Positions 34,626-43,915 of a stretch of DNA of 64,000 nucleotides are shown piece by piece (position 1 is the stretch's first letter; every line of letters starts with the position of its first letter). The notes below the pieces were generated by a model. That model was not told where the DNA came from. It saw only the letters and a program-made list of their open reading frames with translations, and did not search any database. Source of the DNA: Veillonella absiana (GTDB taxonomy: Bacteria; Bacillota; Negativicutes; Veillonellales; Veillonellaceae); the NCBI RefSeq assembly GCF_032970905.1, contig NZ_JAWJZA010000003.1; one strand, written 5' to 3'. Made by a program: the position numbers and the translations under genes.

Positions 34626-35423
34626 ATGTTAGAAGTAAAAAATATGGTAAAAACCTTCTTTAAGGGTACTGTAAATGAAAAAACAGCTCTTCAAGGCGTA
34701 AACCTAAAGTTAGAAGAAGGCGATTTTGTTACTGTTATCGGTGGTAATGGTGCTGGCAAAAGTACGCTTTTAAACTCTGTGGCCGGTGTATTCCCTATAG
34801 ATGAAGGTGAAATCCTTATCGGTGGTAATGATGTTACAAAAATGCCAGAATACAAACGTGCTAAATACATAGGTCGTGTGTTCCAAGATCCTATGGTGGG
34901 AACAGCTGGGAATATGCAAATTGAAGAAAATTTGCTCTTGGCATTACGTCGTGGCAAGAAGTTGGGATTAAAATGGGCTTTTGTACCAGAAGAAAGGGAG
35001 TTCTTTAAGGAACGCTTATCCTTACTTGGTTTAGGGTTAGAAGATCGTTTAACAGCTCGTATGGGCCTTTTAAGCGGTGGTCAACGCCAATCCATTACAT
35101 TGCTTATGGCAACGATGTTAAAACCTGAATTACTATTGTTAGATGAACATACGGCAGCGCTTGATCCTCGTACTGCAGAAAATGTATTACAACTAACGGA
35201 TAAACTCGTACAAGAACATAACTTGACGACATTGATGATTACTCATAACATGAGAGATGCCCTTCGTTTTGGCAATCGTTTAATCATGATGAACGCGGGT
35301 CAAATCATTTTTGATGTACGTGGTGATGAAAAGAAAAATATGACTGTACAAGATTTGCTTGAACGTTTCTCTGTGGCAGCAGAAGGTGCTGTTAGTGATA
35401 GAATGATGCTAGCAAAAGACTAA
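34626..35423 (+). CDS. ABC importer ATPase (TrpZ-like)
   Basis: ATP-binding subunit of 265 residues: Walker A 'GGNGAGKSTLLNSVAG', signature 'LLSGGQRQSITLLMATML', Walker B 'LLLLDEHTAALDP' and H-loop 'LMITHNM'. The signature and 'DEHTAALDP' are typical of the COG1101 group that goes with COG2984 binding proteins. It completes a four-gene importer (two binding proteins, permease, ATPase). The dimer would need one permease homodimer. Confidence 0.92.
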   Translation: MLEVKNMVKTFFKGTVNEKTALQGVNLKLEEGDFVTVIGGNGAGKSTLLNSVAGVFPIDEGEILIGGNDVTKMPEYKRAKYIGRVFQDPMVGTAGNMQIEENLLLALRRGKKLGLKWAFVPEEREFFKERLSLLGLGLEDRLTARMGLLSGGQRQSITLLMATMLKPELLLLDEHTAALDPRTAENVLQLTDKLVQEHNLTTLMITHNMRDALRFGNRLIMMNAGQIIFDVRGDEKKNMTVQDLLERFSVAAEGAVSDRMMLAKD

Positions 35424-35514
35424 AAGGCTATTGTATGGTCATTTCGTAATAATGCTTATATTCAGCACATAGCAGATATGGCAAAATTACTGGTAAAAGT
35501 AAATACAAAACACT

Positions 35515-35548
35515 GATAAACCCTTTACAAATGTAGAGGGTTTATTGT
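35515..35548 (+). terminator. rho-independent terminator of the ABC importer operon
   Basis: ATAAACCCT pairs with AGGGTTTAT (one A insertion) around a short loop and is followed by TGTAT. It also separates the importer from rpsO. Confidence 0.75.
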
Positions 35549-35650
35549 ATACTCAATAAGGTTATTACACCAATCGTAAGCGAAGTATTCGAATCTCCAA
35601 CGGTTACTTGGGCTTAACGAGATGTATATTTTTTAGGAGGAAACATTAAC

Positions 35651-35917
35651 ATGTTAACTACAGAAGCAAAACAAGAAATTATCAAATCCTTTGCAACTCA
35701 CGAAGGTGACACTGGTTCTCCAGAAGTACAAATCGCGATTTTGACTAACCGCATTGTATATCTTACAGAACATTTGAAAGAACACAAAAAAGATCATCAC
35801 TCCCGTCGTGGTTTGTTGAAATTGGTTGGTCAACGCCGTAACATGCTTGACTACCTTCGTCGTAAAGACATCGAACGTTACCGTTCTATCTTGGAAAAAC
35901 TTAACTTGCGTAAATAA
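35651..35917 (+). CDS. rpsO: 30S ribosomal protein S15
   Basis: The protein has 88 residues and binds 16S rRNA at the platform. 'FATHEGDTGSPEVQIAILT', 'HLKEHKKDHHSRRGLLKLVG' and 'RRNMLDYLRRKDIERY' are the universal S15 motifs. AGGAGG lies 9 bases before the ATG. The roughly 100-base leader between the previous terminator and the start may hold the autoregulatory S15-binding structure known in other bacteria, but I cannot define it. It is followed by pnp after a terminator, the common rpsO-pnp order. Confidence 0.98.
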   Translation: MLTTEAKQEIIKSFATHEGDTGSPEVQIAILTNRIVYLTEHLKEHKKDHHSRRGLLKLVGQRRNMLDYLRRKDIERYRSILEKLNLRK

Positions 35918-35925
35918 TTGCGTAT

Positions 35926-35954
35926 TAAAAAAGCGGCCTCGGTCGCTTTTTTTG
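35926..35954 (+). terminator. rpsO: rho-independent terminator after rpsO
   Basis: AAAAAAGCGgCC pairs with GGtCGCTTTTTTT around a short loop. Some read-through into pnp is common in this gene pair. Confidence 0.85.
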
Positions 35955-36110
35955 TTTACCCTTTACATGTTACTAGTGGAAATTAGTTTTACAAGTTAGG
36001 GATACATTTCATTTTCACCAACGACGTATAATATGTTATGGTAAAAAGAGTGGCGATTTGATACAATAATAAGGTATATAATGAATGTGATATAAATAGG
36101 AGGAACTGGA

Positions 36111-38180
36111 ATGGAACAATTCCAAATGGATTTATCTGGTCGTACCCTTACCATTGAAACTGGGGAATTAGCTAAACAAGCAGGCGGTGCCGTTATGGTA
36201 CGTTATGGTGATACAGCTGTATTGGTAACAGCTACGGGTTCTAAAGAAGCGAAAGATATCGATTTCTTCCCACTCACTGTAGATTATGAAGAAAAAATGT
36301 ATGCTGTAGGTCGCATCCCTGGTGGCTTTATTAAACGTGAAGCACGTCCACCAGAAACAGCAATTTTGAACAGTCGCTTGATTGACCGTCCAATCCGTCC
36401 TTTATTCGATAAAGGCGTTCGTAACGAAGTTCATGTAGTGGCTACTGTTATGTCCGTTGATTATGACTGTGATCCTGCTATTTGTGGCATGATTGGTGCT
36501 TCTGCAGCGTTGACTATTTCTGATATTCCTTGGAATGGTCCAATTGCAGGCGTACGTATGGGTCGTGTGAATGGTGAGTTCGTAGTTAACCCTACAAAAG
36601 CACAATTAGAAGAGACTGACCTTAATGTTGTTGTAGCGGGTACAAAAGACGCTATCCTTATGGTTGAAGGTGGCGCTCAAGAAGTTCCGGAAGAAGTATT
36701 GTTAGAAGTAATCATGGCTGCTCACGAAGAAATAAAAAAAATCGTGGCATTCCAAGAAGAATTCCAACCTAAGGTAGGTAAAGTAAAACGTGAATTCCCT
36801 AACAAAGACGTTCCTAAAGAAATCGTAGCAGCTGTTAAAGCATTTGCTCATGATAAATTAGATGCAGCTGTTCGTTGTGCTGATAAACAACAACGTGATG
36901 AGCAAGAAAATGCTGTTCGTGCAGAAACTTACGAACATTTCGAAGAAATCTACCCTGAAAACATGAACGATGTACGTCTTGCTTTCGACAAATTGGTGAA
37001 AGAAGTTGTTCGTCATATGATCACTGTAGAAAAAATTCGTCCAGATGGTCGTCAATTAGATGAAGTGCGTCCAATTACTTGCCGTGTTGGCGTATTGCCT
37101 CGTACACATGGTTCCGGTTTGTTCACGCGTGGTCAAACACAAGTATTGAACATTACTACATTGGCACCATTGTCTGAAAAACAAACAATTGATGGTATCG
37201 GTATCGATACTGAAAAACGTTACATCCATCACTACAATTTTCCATCCTTCTCCGTAGGTGAAACTCGTTCTTCCCGTGGTCCAGGGCGCCGTGAAATTGG
37301 TCATGGTGCATTAGCTGAACGTGCATTGGTTCCTGTTATCCCAAGTGAAGCAGATTTCCCATATGCAATGCGTCTTGTGTCTGAAGTATTAGAATCCAAT
37401 GGTTCTAGTTCTATGGCCAGCGTATGTGGTAGCACATTGTCCTTGATGGATGCTGGTGTGCCTATTAAAGCTCCTGTAGCGGGTATCGCTATGGGCCTTG
37501 TTACAAAAGACGATCACTACACAATCCTTACTGATATTCAAGGTATGGAAGATGCGTTAGGCGATATGGACTTTAAAGTAGCAGGTACTGCTAAAGGTGT
37601 TACAGCGATTCAAATGGATATCAAAATTTCCGGTTTATCCCGTGAAATCTTGCATGAAGCTTTGGAACAAGCTCACAAAGGTCGTATGCACATCATGGGC
37701 ATTATGATGGAAACTATTAATGCTCCTCGTGAAAGTATGTCTGCCTTCGCACCTCGCATTATCACAATGAACATTAACCCAGATAAAATCCGTGACGTAA
37801 TCGGTTCTGGCGGTAAAGTGATTCGTAGTATCATCGAAGAGACGGGCGCAAAAATTGATATCGAAGATGATGGTACAATCTTCATCGCTGCTACTGAACA
37901 ATCTAGTGCAGATAAAGCGATTGAAATTATCACTAACTTGACTAAAGAAGTAGAAGTTGGTGAAGTATACATGGGTAAAGTCACTCGTTTAATGGCTTTT
38001 GGTGCTTTCGTAGAAGTATTGCCAGGTAAAGAAGGCTTGGTACACATTTCTAAATTAGCGAAAGAACGTGTAGAAAAAGTAGAAGACGTAGTAAATGTAG
38101 GCGATGAAATCATGGTTAAAGTTATCGAAATCGATAAACAAGGCCGTGTAAATTTGTCTCGCAAAGATTGCCTTAAATAA
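36111..38180 (+). CDS. pnp: polyribonucleotide nucleotidyltransferase (PNPase)
   Basis: 3'-5' phosphorolytic exoribonuclease, 689 residues. Two RNase PH domains ('GGAVMVRYGDTAVLVTATGS' and 'GSGLFTRGQTQVLNITTLAP'), then 'SVCGSTLSLMDAGVP', a KH domain ('IRDVIGSGGKVIRSIIEETG') and an S1 domain ('GKVTRLMAFGAFVEVLPGKEG'). Normal length, all domains intact. AGGAGG precedes the ATG. dut follows after 23 bases, probably on the same transcript. Confidence 0.98.
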   Translation: MEQFQMDLSGRTLTIETGELAKQAGGAVMVRYGDTAVLVTATGSKEAKDIDFFPLTVDYEEKMYAVGRIPGGFIKREARPPETAILNSRLIDRPIRPLFDKGVRNEVHVVATVMSVDYDCDPAICGMIGASAALTISDIPWNGPIAGVRMGRVNGEFVVNPTKAQLEETDLNVVVAGTKDAILMVEGGAQEVPEEVLLEVIMAAHEEIKKIVAFQEEFQPKVGKVKREFPNKDVPKEIVAAVKAFAHDKLDAAVRCADKQQRDEQENAVRAETYEHFEEIYPENMNDVRLAFDKLVKEVVRHMITVEKIRPDGRQLDEVRPITCRVGVLPRTHGSGLFTRGQTQVLNITTLAPLSEKQTIDGIGIDTEKRYIHHYNFPSFSVGETRSSRGPGRREIGHGALAERALVPVIPSEADFPYAMRLVSEVLESNGSSSMASVCGSTLSLMDAGVPIKAPVAGIAMGLVTKDDHYTILTDIQGMEDALGDMDFKVAGTAKGVTAIQMDIKISGLSREILHEALEQAHKGRMHIMGIMMETINAPRESMSAFAPRIITMNINPDKIRDVIGSGGKVIRSIIEETGAKIDIEDDGTIFIAATEQSSADKAIEIITNLTKEVEVGEVYMGKVTRLMAFGAFVEVLPGKEGLVHISKLAKERVEKVEDVVNVGDEIMVKVIEIDKQGRVNLSRKDCLK

Positions 38181-38203
38181 TCGACCTTGCTAGGAGATAG
38201 ATC

Positions 38204-38647
38204 ATGGATATTAGAGGTTTTGAAGTAGTATCTTCTTTTGAAGACGCACAAATTAATTTACCCCAACGTACAACAGCAGAAAGTGCTGGTTACGATATTG
38301 AATGTGCTGAAACAGTGACAATCAATCCGGGTGAAGTGAAAATTGTACCTACTGGTATTAAAGCTTTTATGGCCTATAACGAATTCTTGGCTATCCACAT
38401 TCGTTCTAGTATTGGTATCAAACGTCATATTATGTTGGCCAACTGCACAGGCATTATCGACAGTGATTATTACAATAATGAAGATAATGAAGGACATATC
38501 CTATTGGGCTTGTATAATCTTGGTACAGAAGCGGTTACTTTGGAAAAAGGTGAACGCGTTGCACAAGGTATTTTTACAAAATATCTTGTGGCCAATGATG
38601 ATGAAGCTAATGGTATTCGTCGTGGTGGTATTGGTAGTACAAACTAA
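38204..38647 (+). CDS. dut: dUTP diphosphatase
   Basis: Hydrolyses dUTP to dUMP, keeping uracil out of DNA and supplying thymidylate synthesis. 147 residues; trimeric dUTPase motifs: 'ESAGYDIEC' (motif 1), 'IRSSIGIKRHI' (motif 2), 'GIIDSDYYNNEDNEGHI' (motif 3), 'KGERVAQGIF' (motif 4). The C-terminal motif 5 appears as 'RRGGIGSTN', a short form. Motif 3 contains an Asn/Asp-rich insertion compared with the usual spacing. It lies 23 bases after pnp with AGGAG before its ATG. Confidence 0.92.
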   Translation: MDIRGFEVVSSFEDAQINLPQRTTAESAGYDIECAETVTINPGEVKIVPTGIKAFMAYNEFLAIHIRSSIGIKRHIMLANCTGIIDSDYYNNEDNEGHILLGLYNLGTEAVTLEKGERVAQGIFTKYLVANDDEANGIRRGGIGSTN

Positions 38648-38652
38648 ATAAT

Positions 38653-38692
38653 CTAGGCTCTCTTGAGGTTATCCTTGGGAGAGTCTATTTTT
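38653..38692 (+). terminator. rho-independent terminator after dut
   Basis: TAGGCTCTC pairs imperfectly with GAGAGTCTA around a 15-base loop, followed by TTTTTG. Confidence 0.75.
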
Positions 38693-38836
38693 GTGTTACA
38701 ATAGTAATAGTTATTAATTAATTTGTATATGTGTATGCATCACTATAATCTAAGCGTACAAGTAGTTGATTGATTGGCTTAGGATGATTAATTATTTTCT
38801 TGTGCAGAGATATTTTAAAAGTCCATAAGGACATAC

Positions 38837-39388
38837 ATGAAAGTAGGCAAACAGATGGCAGTAAAAAAAGAAATTCAAAAATCCTCGGAGTTAAAATTTG
38901 ATGGTAAACTTATCAAACTTACCTATGATATTGCAGAGGTGAATGGCAAGGAAGCATGGCGTGAAGTAGTACATCATCCTGGGGCCAGTGCAGTCGTAGC
39001 TGTGGATAATCAAGGTCGCGTTGTCATGGAGCGTCAATACCGTTATGCACTTTCAAAAGCGTTATTGGAAATTCCTGCTGGTAAATTAGATGGCCTAGAG
39101 GATCCAATGGAATGTGCAAAGCGTGAATTAGCAGAGGAAACAGGTTATCGTGCTACTGAGTGGGTATCATTAGGTGCTGTAGCAACGAGCCCTGGATTCT
39201 GTAATGAAGTGATTCATTTATATTTAGCCAAAGGATTGACTATGGGGGAAACGAACTGGGATCCAGATGAATATGTAGAACTGGAATACTACACGGTAGA
39301 TGAATTACTAGAAGCCATCAAAAACGAAGATATCAAAGATGGTAAATCCTTGGCAGGTTTAATGTTGGCTATGCCATATTTGAAATAA
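38837..39388 (+). CDS. Nudix hydrolase, ADP-ribose pyrophosphatase type
   Basis: The protein has 183 residues. The Nudix box is complete: 'GKLDGLEDPMECAKRELAEETGYR' fits GX5EX7REUXEEXGU (spread over about 83-106). 'MERQYRYALSKALLEIPAGK' before the box and 'PGFCNEVIHLYLAKGL' after it match the ADP-ribose pyrophosphatase group (NudF/YqkG). AAGGA lies 5 bases before the ATG at 38837; the ATG at 38855 has no site. In Firmicutes this gene often neighbours deoB, as it does here. Confidence 0.9.
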   Translation: MKVGKQMAVKKEIQKSSELKFDGKLIKLTYDIAEVNGKEAWREVVHHPGASAVVAVDNQGRVVMERQYRYALSKALLEIPAGKLDGLEDPMECAKRELAEETGYRATEWVSLGAVATSPGFCNEVIHLYLAKGLTMGETNWDPDEYVELEYYTVDELLEAIKNEDIKDGKSLAGLMLAMPYLK

Positions 39389-39494
39389 ATTGGTTCTTTT
39401 AACCGATGGTATTTATTGGGATGCAAGCTATTTAAGTTGTGTCTATTAAGAATGTGTCATTGGTCTAGTAAATCGGTTTTCTTAGGAGGTCAGT

Positions 39495-40664
39495 ATGTTT
39501 AAACGAATTATCCTCATCGTTATGGATAGTGTTGGCATTGGTCATGGTATTGATGCTGAAAAATTTGGTGATGCAGGTTCGAATACAGTAGGCCATATTG
39601 AAGATGTGGCAGGACAAATCCACTGTCCGACATTGCACTCCCTAGGTTTTGGTCGGATTGCAGATATAGCACCTATGGATATACTTGTGGTGGGTGCTTA
39701 TGGCCGCATGCAAGAGGTGAGCACTGGTAAGGATACGACGAGTGGGCATTGGGAAATGATGGGGCATCCTGTGGAACAGCCATTCCCTACATTTTATGAG
39801 GGATTTCCAGATGAGGTAATGGAGGCTTTCACTAAAGAGACGGGGTATGGATATCTCGGAAATGAGGTGGCATCGGGAACGGAAATTATTGAACGACTCG
39901 GTGTGGAACATATAAAAACGGGCAAACCTATTATTTATACATCGGCGGATTCCGTATTTCAAATTGCCGCCCATGAGGATATCATTCCCCTAGATAAGCT
40001 CTATGACATGTGTCATATCGTACGTGAAAAAGTTTGTATCGGTCCCTATTATGTAGGACGCATAATTGCTCGTCCCTTTGTGGGAACGCCAGGTCATTTT
40101 GTGAGGACCTCCAATCGTCATGACTATAGTCGCATGCCGGAACATACAATGATTCAAGAATTGCTGCAAAAACATAACCTACAGACTATTGCTGTAGGTA
40201 AAATAGGGGATATTTATGCGCATGTAGGTTGGTCTGAATCTCATCCAACGAAATCAAATGCCCATGGCATGAATATGGTGCCATATTTGATGGAGAATGC
40301 CTTTACTAAAGGTCTTATGATGGTGAATTTGGTAGAATTTGATTCCCTCTATGGTCATCGTCGTAACCCAGAGGGCTATAAACGTTGCATTGAAGACTTT
40401 GATTATCAATTAGGCGGTTTATTGCCATTGTTGCGTGATGATGATCTTTTGTTGATAACTGCGGACCACGGAAACGATCCAACCTGGGTGGGTACAGATC
40501 ATACACGTGAACTGGTACCAGTTTTAGGATATAATCCGACTTGGACTGAACCCATCGAGTTGGGAGATAGACATTCCTTTGGAGATGTTGGGAAAACTAT
40601 TGCACATAATTTTGGCATTACCTCTGAACACATTGGGGAATCATTTCTTGATGCATTAAGGTAA
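39495..40664 (+). CDS. deoB: phosphopentomutase
   Basis: Interconverts ribose/deoxyribose 1- and 5-phosphates in nucleoside salvage. Alkaline phosphatase superfamily, 389 residues: 'LIVMDSVGIGHGIDAEKFGD' (metal Asp), 'STGKDTTSGHWEMMG' (Thr nucleophile region), 'SADSVFQIAAHED', 'LLITADHGNDPTWVGTDHTRE' (metal ligands). AGGAGG precedes the ATG. No nucleoside phosphorylase lies next to it in this window. Confidence 0.96.
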   Translation: MFKRIILIVMDSVGIGHGIDAEKFGDAGSNTVGHIEDVAGQIHCPTLHSLGFGRIADIAPMDILVVGAYGRMQEVSTGKDTTSGHWEMMGHPVEQPFPTFYEGFPDEVMEAFTKETGYGYLGNEVASGTEIIERLGVEHIKTGKPIIYTSADSVFQIAAHEDIIPLDKLYDMCHIVREKVCIGPYYVGRIIARPFVGTPGHFVRTSNRHDYSRMPEHTMIQELLQKHNLQTIAVGKIGDIYAHVGWSESHPTKSNAHGMNMVPYLMENAFTKGLMMVNLVEFDSLYGHRRNPEGYKRCIEDFDYQLGGLLPLLRDDDLLLITADHGNDPTWVGTDHTRELVPVLGYNPTWTEPIELGDRHSFGDVGKTIAHNFGITSEHIGESFLDALR

Positions 40665-40668
40665 ACGT

Positions 40669-40729
40669 GAAAGCACCATACATATACAACGTACTCTAAG
40701 TAGGGCGTGTGCATGTATGGTGCTTTCTA
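40669..40729. repeat. 15-bp perfect inverted repeat after deoB
   Basis: GAAAGCACCATACAT (40669-40683) and ATGTATGGTGCTTTC (40713-40727) with a loop of about 30 bases. It begins just after the deoB stop and probably acts as terminator or 3'-end stabiliser, although no clear T-tract follows. Confidence 0.65.
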
Positions 40730-40762
40730 TATGGGAAGTCATATATTGTAATTTAGGGTATA

Positions 40763-40795
40763 AAAAAAGACCGCATCCGCCGGACGAGGTCTTAT
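40763..40795 (-). terminator. rpsT: rho-independent terminator of rpsT
   Basis: AAGACC pairs with GGTCTT around a GC-rich loop; the preceding run of seven A on the plus strand becomes a T-tract in the rpsT transcript. Confidence 0.75.
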
Positions 40796-40811
40796 ATTTT
40801 ATGCGCTATTC

Positions 40812-41081
40812 TTATAAAGCGTTAACTTTAGCTGCAAGATTGGATTTTTTACGAGCTGCAGTGTTTTTATGAAGAATACCTTTGGAGGCTGCTTTATCAA
40901 TTACGCTAGTAGCATTAACAAGTGCTTGTTTTGCTTCTTCTACTGCGCCTGCTTGAACAGCTTCTACAGTTTTGCGAGATGCTGTACGGATTTGAGATTT
41001 CACAGCGGAGTTCTTCGCACGACGTTCTGCATCGGTTTTTACGCTTCTGATACTGGATTTAATATTTGGCAATTGAGTCAC
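40812..41081 (-). CDS. rpsT: 30S ribosomal protein S20
   Basis: The protein has 89 residues and binds the 5' domain of 16S rRNA. 'MTQLPNIKSSIRSVKTDAER' and 'KAASKGILHKNTAARKKSNL' are characteristic; very rich in Lys, Ala and Ser. AAGGAGG lies upstream of the ATG (as CCTCCTT on the plus strand at 41090-41096). Transcribed divergently from polA. Confidence 0.97.
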   Translation of the reverse strand: MTQLPNIKSSIRSVKTDAERRAKNSAVKSQIRTASRKTVEAVQAGAVEEAKQALVNATSVIDKAASKGILHKNTAARKKSNLAAKVNAL

Positions 41082-41269
41082 CTCCTTATGTAACTTATTA
41101 CTATACCTGAATTATTATATCACAGTGGACTAGGTTTTGCAAGAACTTTTACTAGGTCTGTAAAAGTATTTTATATAACCTATCTAATTATACATGATTC
41201 TAGATGAACTGTCACATGAATATAGGCATTCTATGGTATAATAAGGTTTACAGATATGCGAGGTGTACT

Positions 41270-43906
41270 ATGAAAAAATTAATGATTATAGATGGCAGTA
41301 GTTTATTATTCCGTGCGTTTTTTGCACTACCACCGCTTAAAACTGCGTTAGGTGTTCCTACAAATGCAGTGTACGGATTCTTGACGATGCTCATCAAATT
41401 ATATGAAGAAATTAATCCAGATTATATAGCGGTAGCCTTTGATAAAGGTCGTCAAACATTCCGTACGGAAATGTATAGCGAATATAAAGGTAACCGTCCT
41501 GATGCGCCAGAGGATTTGCGCCCTCAATTTAGCCTAATTCAAGACGTATTAAAATCATTAGGTATATGCGTAATAGAACAAGAGGGTTTTGAAGGTGATG
41601 ATATCCTTGGTTCATTGAGCAAACAATTTGGCTCTGATGAGCTGACTATTGCTATTATTACTGGTGATAGAGATAATCTACAACTAGTTGATAAACATAG
41701 TTCTGTATTCCTTACAAAAAAGGGTATCTCTGACATGTTAGAGGTAACAGTAGAGAACATGGAGGAACTCTATGGCTATGGCCCAGATAAGATCATCCAA
41801 ATGAAAGCCCTTATGGGGGATTCTTCTGATAATATTCCTGGTGTACCAGGTGTAGGTGAAAAAACAGCCCTTAAATTGATTACCGAATATGGTGATTTGG
41901 AATCCGTATACGAGCATATGGAGGATATTTCTGGTAAGAAGTTAAAAGAACGATTAGCAGAAAATAAAGAATTAGCATTCCTATCTCGTGAATTGGCTAC
42001 CATAAAAACAGATATGGAATTGGATTATAAGCTAGAACAATTTATACAACAGTTCCACGGCTCTGAAGTAAAACCAGTGTTTGAGAAATTAGGTTTTACT
42101 AAATTAACGCCGCGTATTATGAAAGCCATGGGTGAGGATGAGGTTGACTTAGGTGGTCAAGATTCCCTATTTGGAATGGCTACAGAACCTGTTGTAGTGG
42201 ATACATTAGATGCTAGTGCCTTAACAGCCGATTATTATGCAGATAAGGATGTAGCCATTCATGTGTTATTGGATGGTAAGGCGCCATTTAGAACTATCAA
42301 AGATGCATATTTATATAATGGCACTGATGTGGTGCACGTATCTGGAACTGATGAGGCGGGACTTTCACAAGTACTAGTCACATTGCAACAGGCTAAACAT
42401 GTCATAACCACACAGGCTAAGGAATTATTAGAGGTGTTTGGTCAATCTGCACCAGCAGATATCGCTATCCTCGGTGATGATGAGGCGCCTCGCGTATACG
42501 ATGTGTCCTTGATGGCCTATTTGCTAGATCCTACGCGCACAAATTATGGGTATGTGTATCTCTGTGAACGTTTTGAAGTACCTATGATTAGTCCAGCCGG
42601 TAATGAACAAGAATACATTTCCATGGCTCAAGCATTATACGCTATGTACCCTAATACATTGGCTGCTATAGAGGAAAACCAATTAGGATCCTTGTATCAA
42701 ACAATTGAATTACCATTGATTCATACATTATTGGTGATGGAGAAACATGGTATTTACATTGATACTGAAAAATTGCAATATACCACAATTCGATTCAAAG
42801 CGGAACTCGCTGAAGTACAAGCTGATATCTATGAATTAGCAGGTGAAACATTTAATATTAATTCTCCAAAACAATTGGGCGTCATTTTATTCGAAAAAAT
42901 GAATTTACCGGTTATCAAGAAAACGAAAACTGGTTACTCTACGGATGCAGAAGTACTAGATATGCTCCGCAATGAAAGCCCTATTATAGAGAAAATTTTG
43001 TCCTACCGCACGATTGCTAAGCTGGTATCTACGTATTTAGAAGGTTTGGCGGTTTTAATTAATCCCACAACAAAACGCATTCATACCACATTTAACCAAA
43101 TGGTAACCGCCACAGGACGTTTGAGCAGTTCGGAACCGAATTTACAAAATATTCCTGTTCGCACTGAAAAAGGTCGTGAAATTCGCGCACTATTCTATCC
43201 AGGCGAAGGTTTCGACTCTTTGGTAAGTGCCGATTACTCTCAAATCGAATTGCGTATTTTAGCACATCTATCCGGTGACGAGGCGTTGGTGAAAGCCTTC
43301 CAAGAAGGTCAAGATATTCATAGATTTACCGCTGCTGAGGTGCTAGGTAAAGCGCAAGACGACGTAACGAGTGAAGAACGTTCTCATGCAAAAGCTATTA
43401 ACTTCGGTATCATCTACGGTATCAGTGACTTTGGATTGTCTCGCGATTTAGGCATTACGAGAGCAGATGCAAAAAATTACATTAATCTCTATTTTAGCCG
43501 TTATCCAAAGGTAAAAGCCTACATGGATGCCATGGTACAAGAGGCGCATGAAACTGGTAAGGTTCGCACTATGTTTGGACGTATTCGTGAGCTGCCAGAT
43601 ATTAACAGTCGTAACTTTAATCGTCGTTCCTTTGCTGAACGCACGGCTATGAATACGCCAATTCAAGGTTCTGCCGCGGATATCATCAAGCTTGCCATGA
43701 ATAAAGTAGAACAAAAATTAGAAGCAGATAAATTTACATCTCGTTTATTGCTACAGGTGCATGATGAACTTGTTATCGAAGCCGTAGCGAGTGAAGAAAC
43801 ACAAATTATGGAACTTTTGAAAACAACGATGGAAGAAGTTGTTTCATTGCAAGTACCATTGATTGTAGATGTACATAGTGCAGAAAATTGGGCCTTAGTA
43901 AAATAA
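41270..43906 (+). CDS. polA: DNA polymerase I
   Basis: The protein has 878 residues. N-terminal 5' nuclease domain ('LMIIDGSSLLFRAFFALPPL', 'GFEGDDILGSL', 'ALMGDSSDNIPGVPGVGEKT') for flap removal. The middle exonuclease-like domain (about 310-490) lacks the usual DxE motif, so proofreading is probably lost. Polymerase domain: motif A 'ADYSQIELRILAHLS', motif B 'HAKAINFGIIYGISDFGLSR', motif C 'LQVHDELVIEA'. The ATG at 41270 has GAGGTG 5-7 bases before it; an ATG 22 codons upstream was rejected. coaE follows after 9 bases. Confidence 0.96.
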   Translation: MKKLMIIDGSSLLFRAFFALPPLKTALGVPTNAVYGFLTMLIKLYEEINPDYIAVAFDKGRQTFRTEMYSEYKGNRPDAPEDLRPQFSLIQDVLKSLGICVIEQEGFEGDDILGSLSKQFGSDELTIAIITGDRDNLQLVDKHSSVFLTKKGISDMLEVTVENMEELYGYGPDKIIQMKALMGDSSDNIPGVPGVGEKTALKLITEYGDLESVYEHMEDISGKKLKERLAENKELAFLSRELATIKTDMELDYKLEQFIQQFHGSEVKPVFEKLGFTKLTPRIMKAMGEDEVDLGGQDSLFGMATEPVVVDTLDASALTADYYADKDVAIHVLLDGKAPFRTIKDAYLYNGTDVVHVSGTDEAGLSQVLVTLQQAKHVITTQAKELLEVFGQSAPADIAILGDDEAPRVYDVSLMAYLLDPTRTNYGYVYLCERFEVPMISPAGNEQEYISMAQALYAMYPNTLAAIEENQLGSLYQTIELPLIHTLLVMEKHGIYIDTEKLQYTTIRFKAELAEVQADIYELAGETFNINSPKQLGVILFEKMNLPVIKKTKTGYSTDAEVLDMLRNESPIIEKILSYRTIAKLVSTYLEGLAVLINPTTKRIHTTFNQMVTATGRLSSSEPNLQNIPVRTEKGREIRALFYPGEGFDSLVSADYSQIELRILAHLSGDEALVKAFQEGQDIHRFTAAEVLGKAQDDVTSEERSHAKAINFGIIYGISDFGLSRDLGITRADAKNYINLYFSRYPKVKAYMDAMVQEAHETGKVRTMFGRIRELPDINSRNFNRRSFAERTAMNTPIQGSAADIIKLAMNKVEQKLEADKFTSRLLLQVHDELVIEAVASEETQIMELLKTTMEEVVSLQVPLIVDVHSAENWALVK

Positions 43907-43915
43907 AGGATTTTT

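Noticed and set aside
37635..38251. Minus-strand frames over the end of pnp
   Set aside because: Shadows of KH/S1 coding sequence; no independent support.
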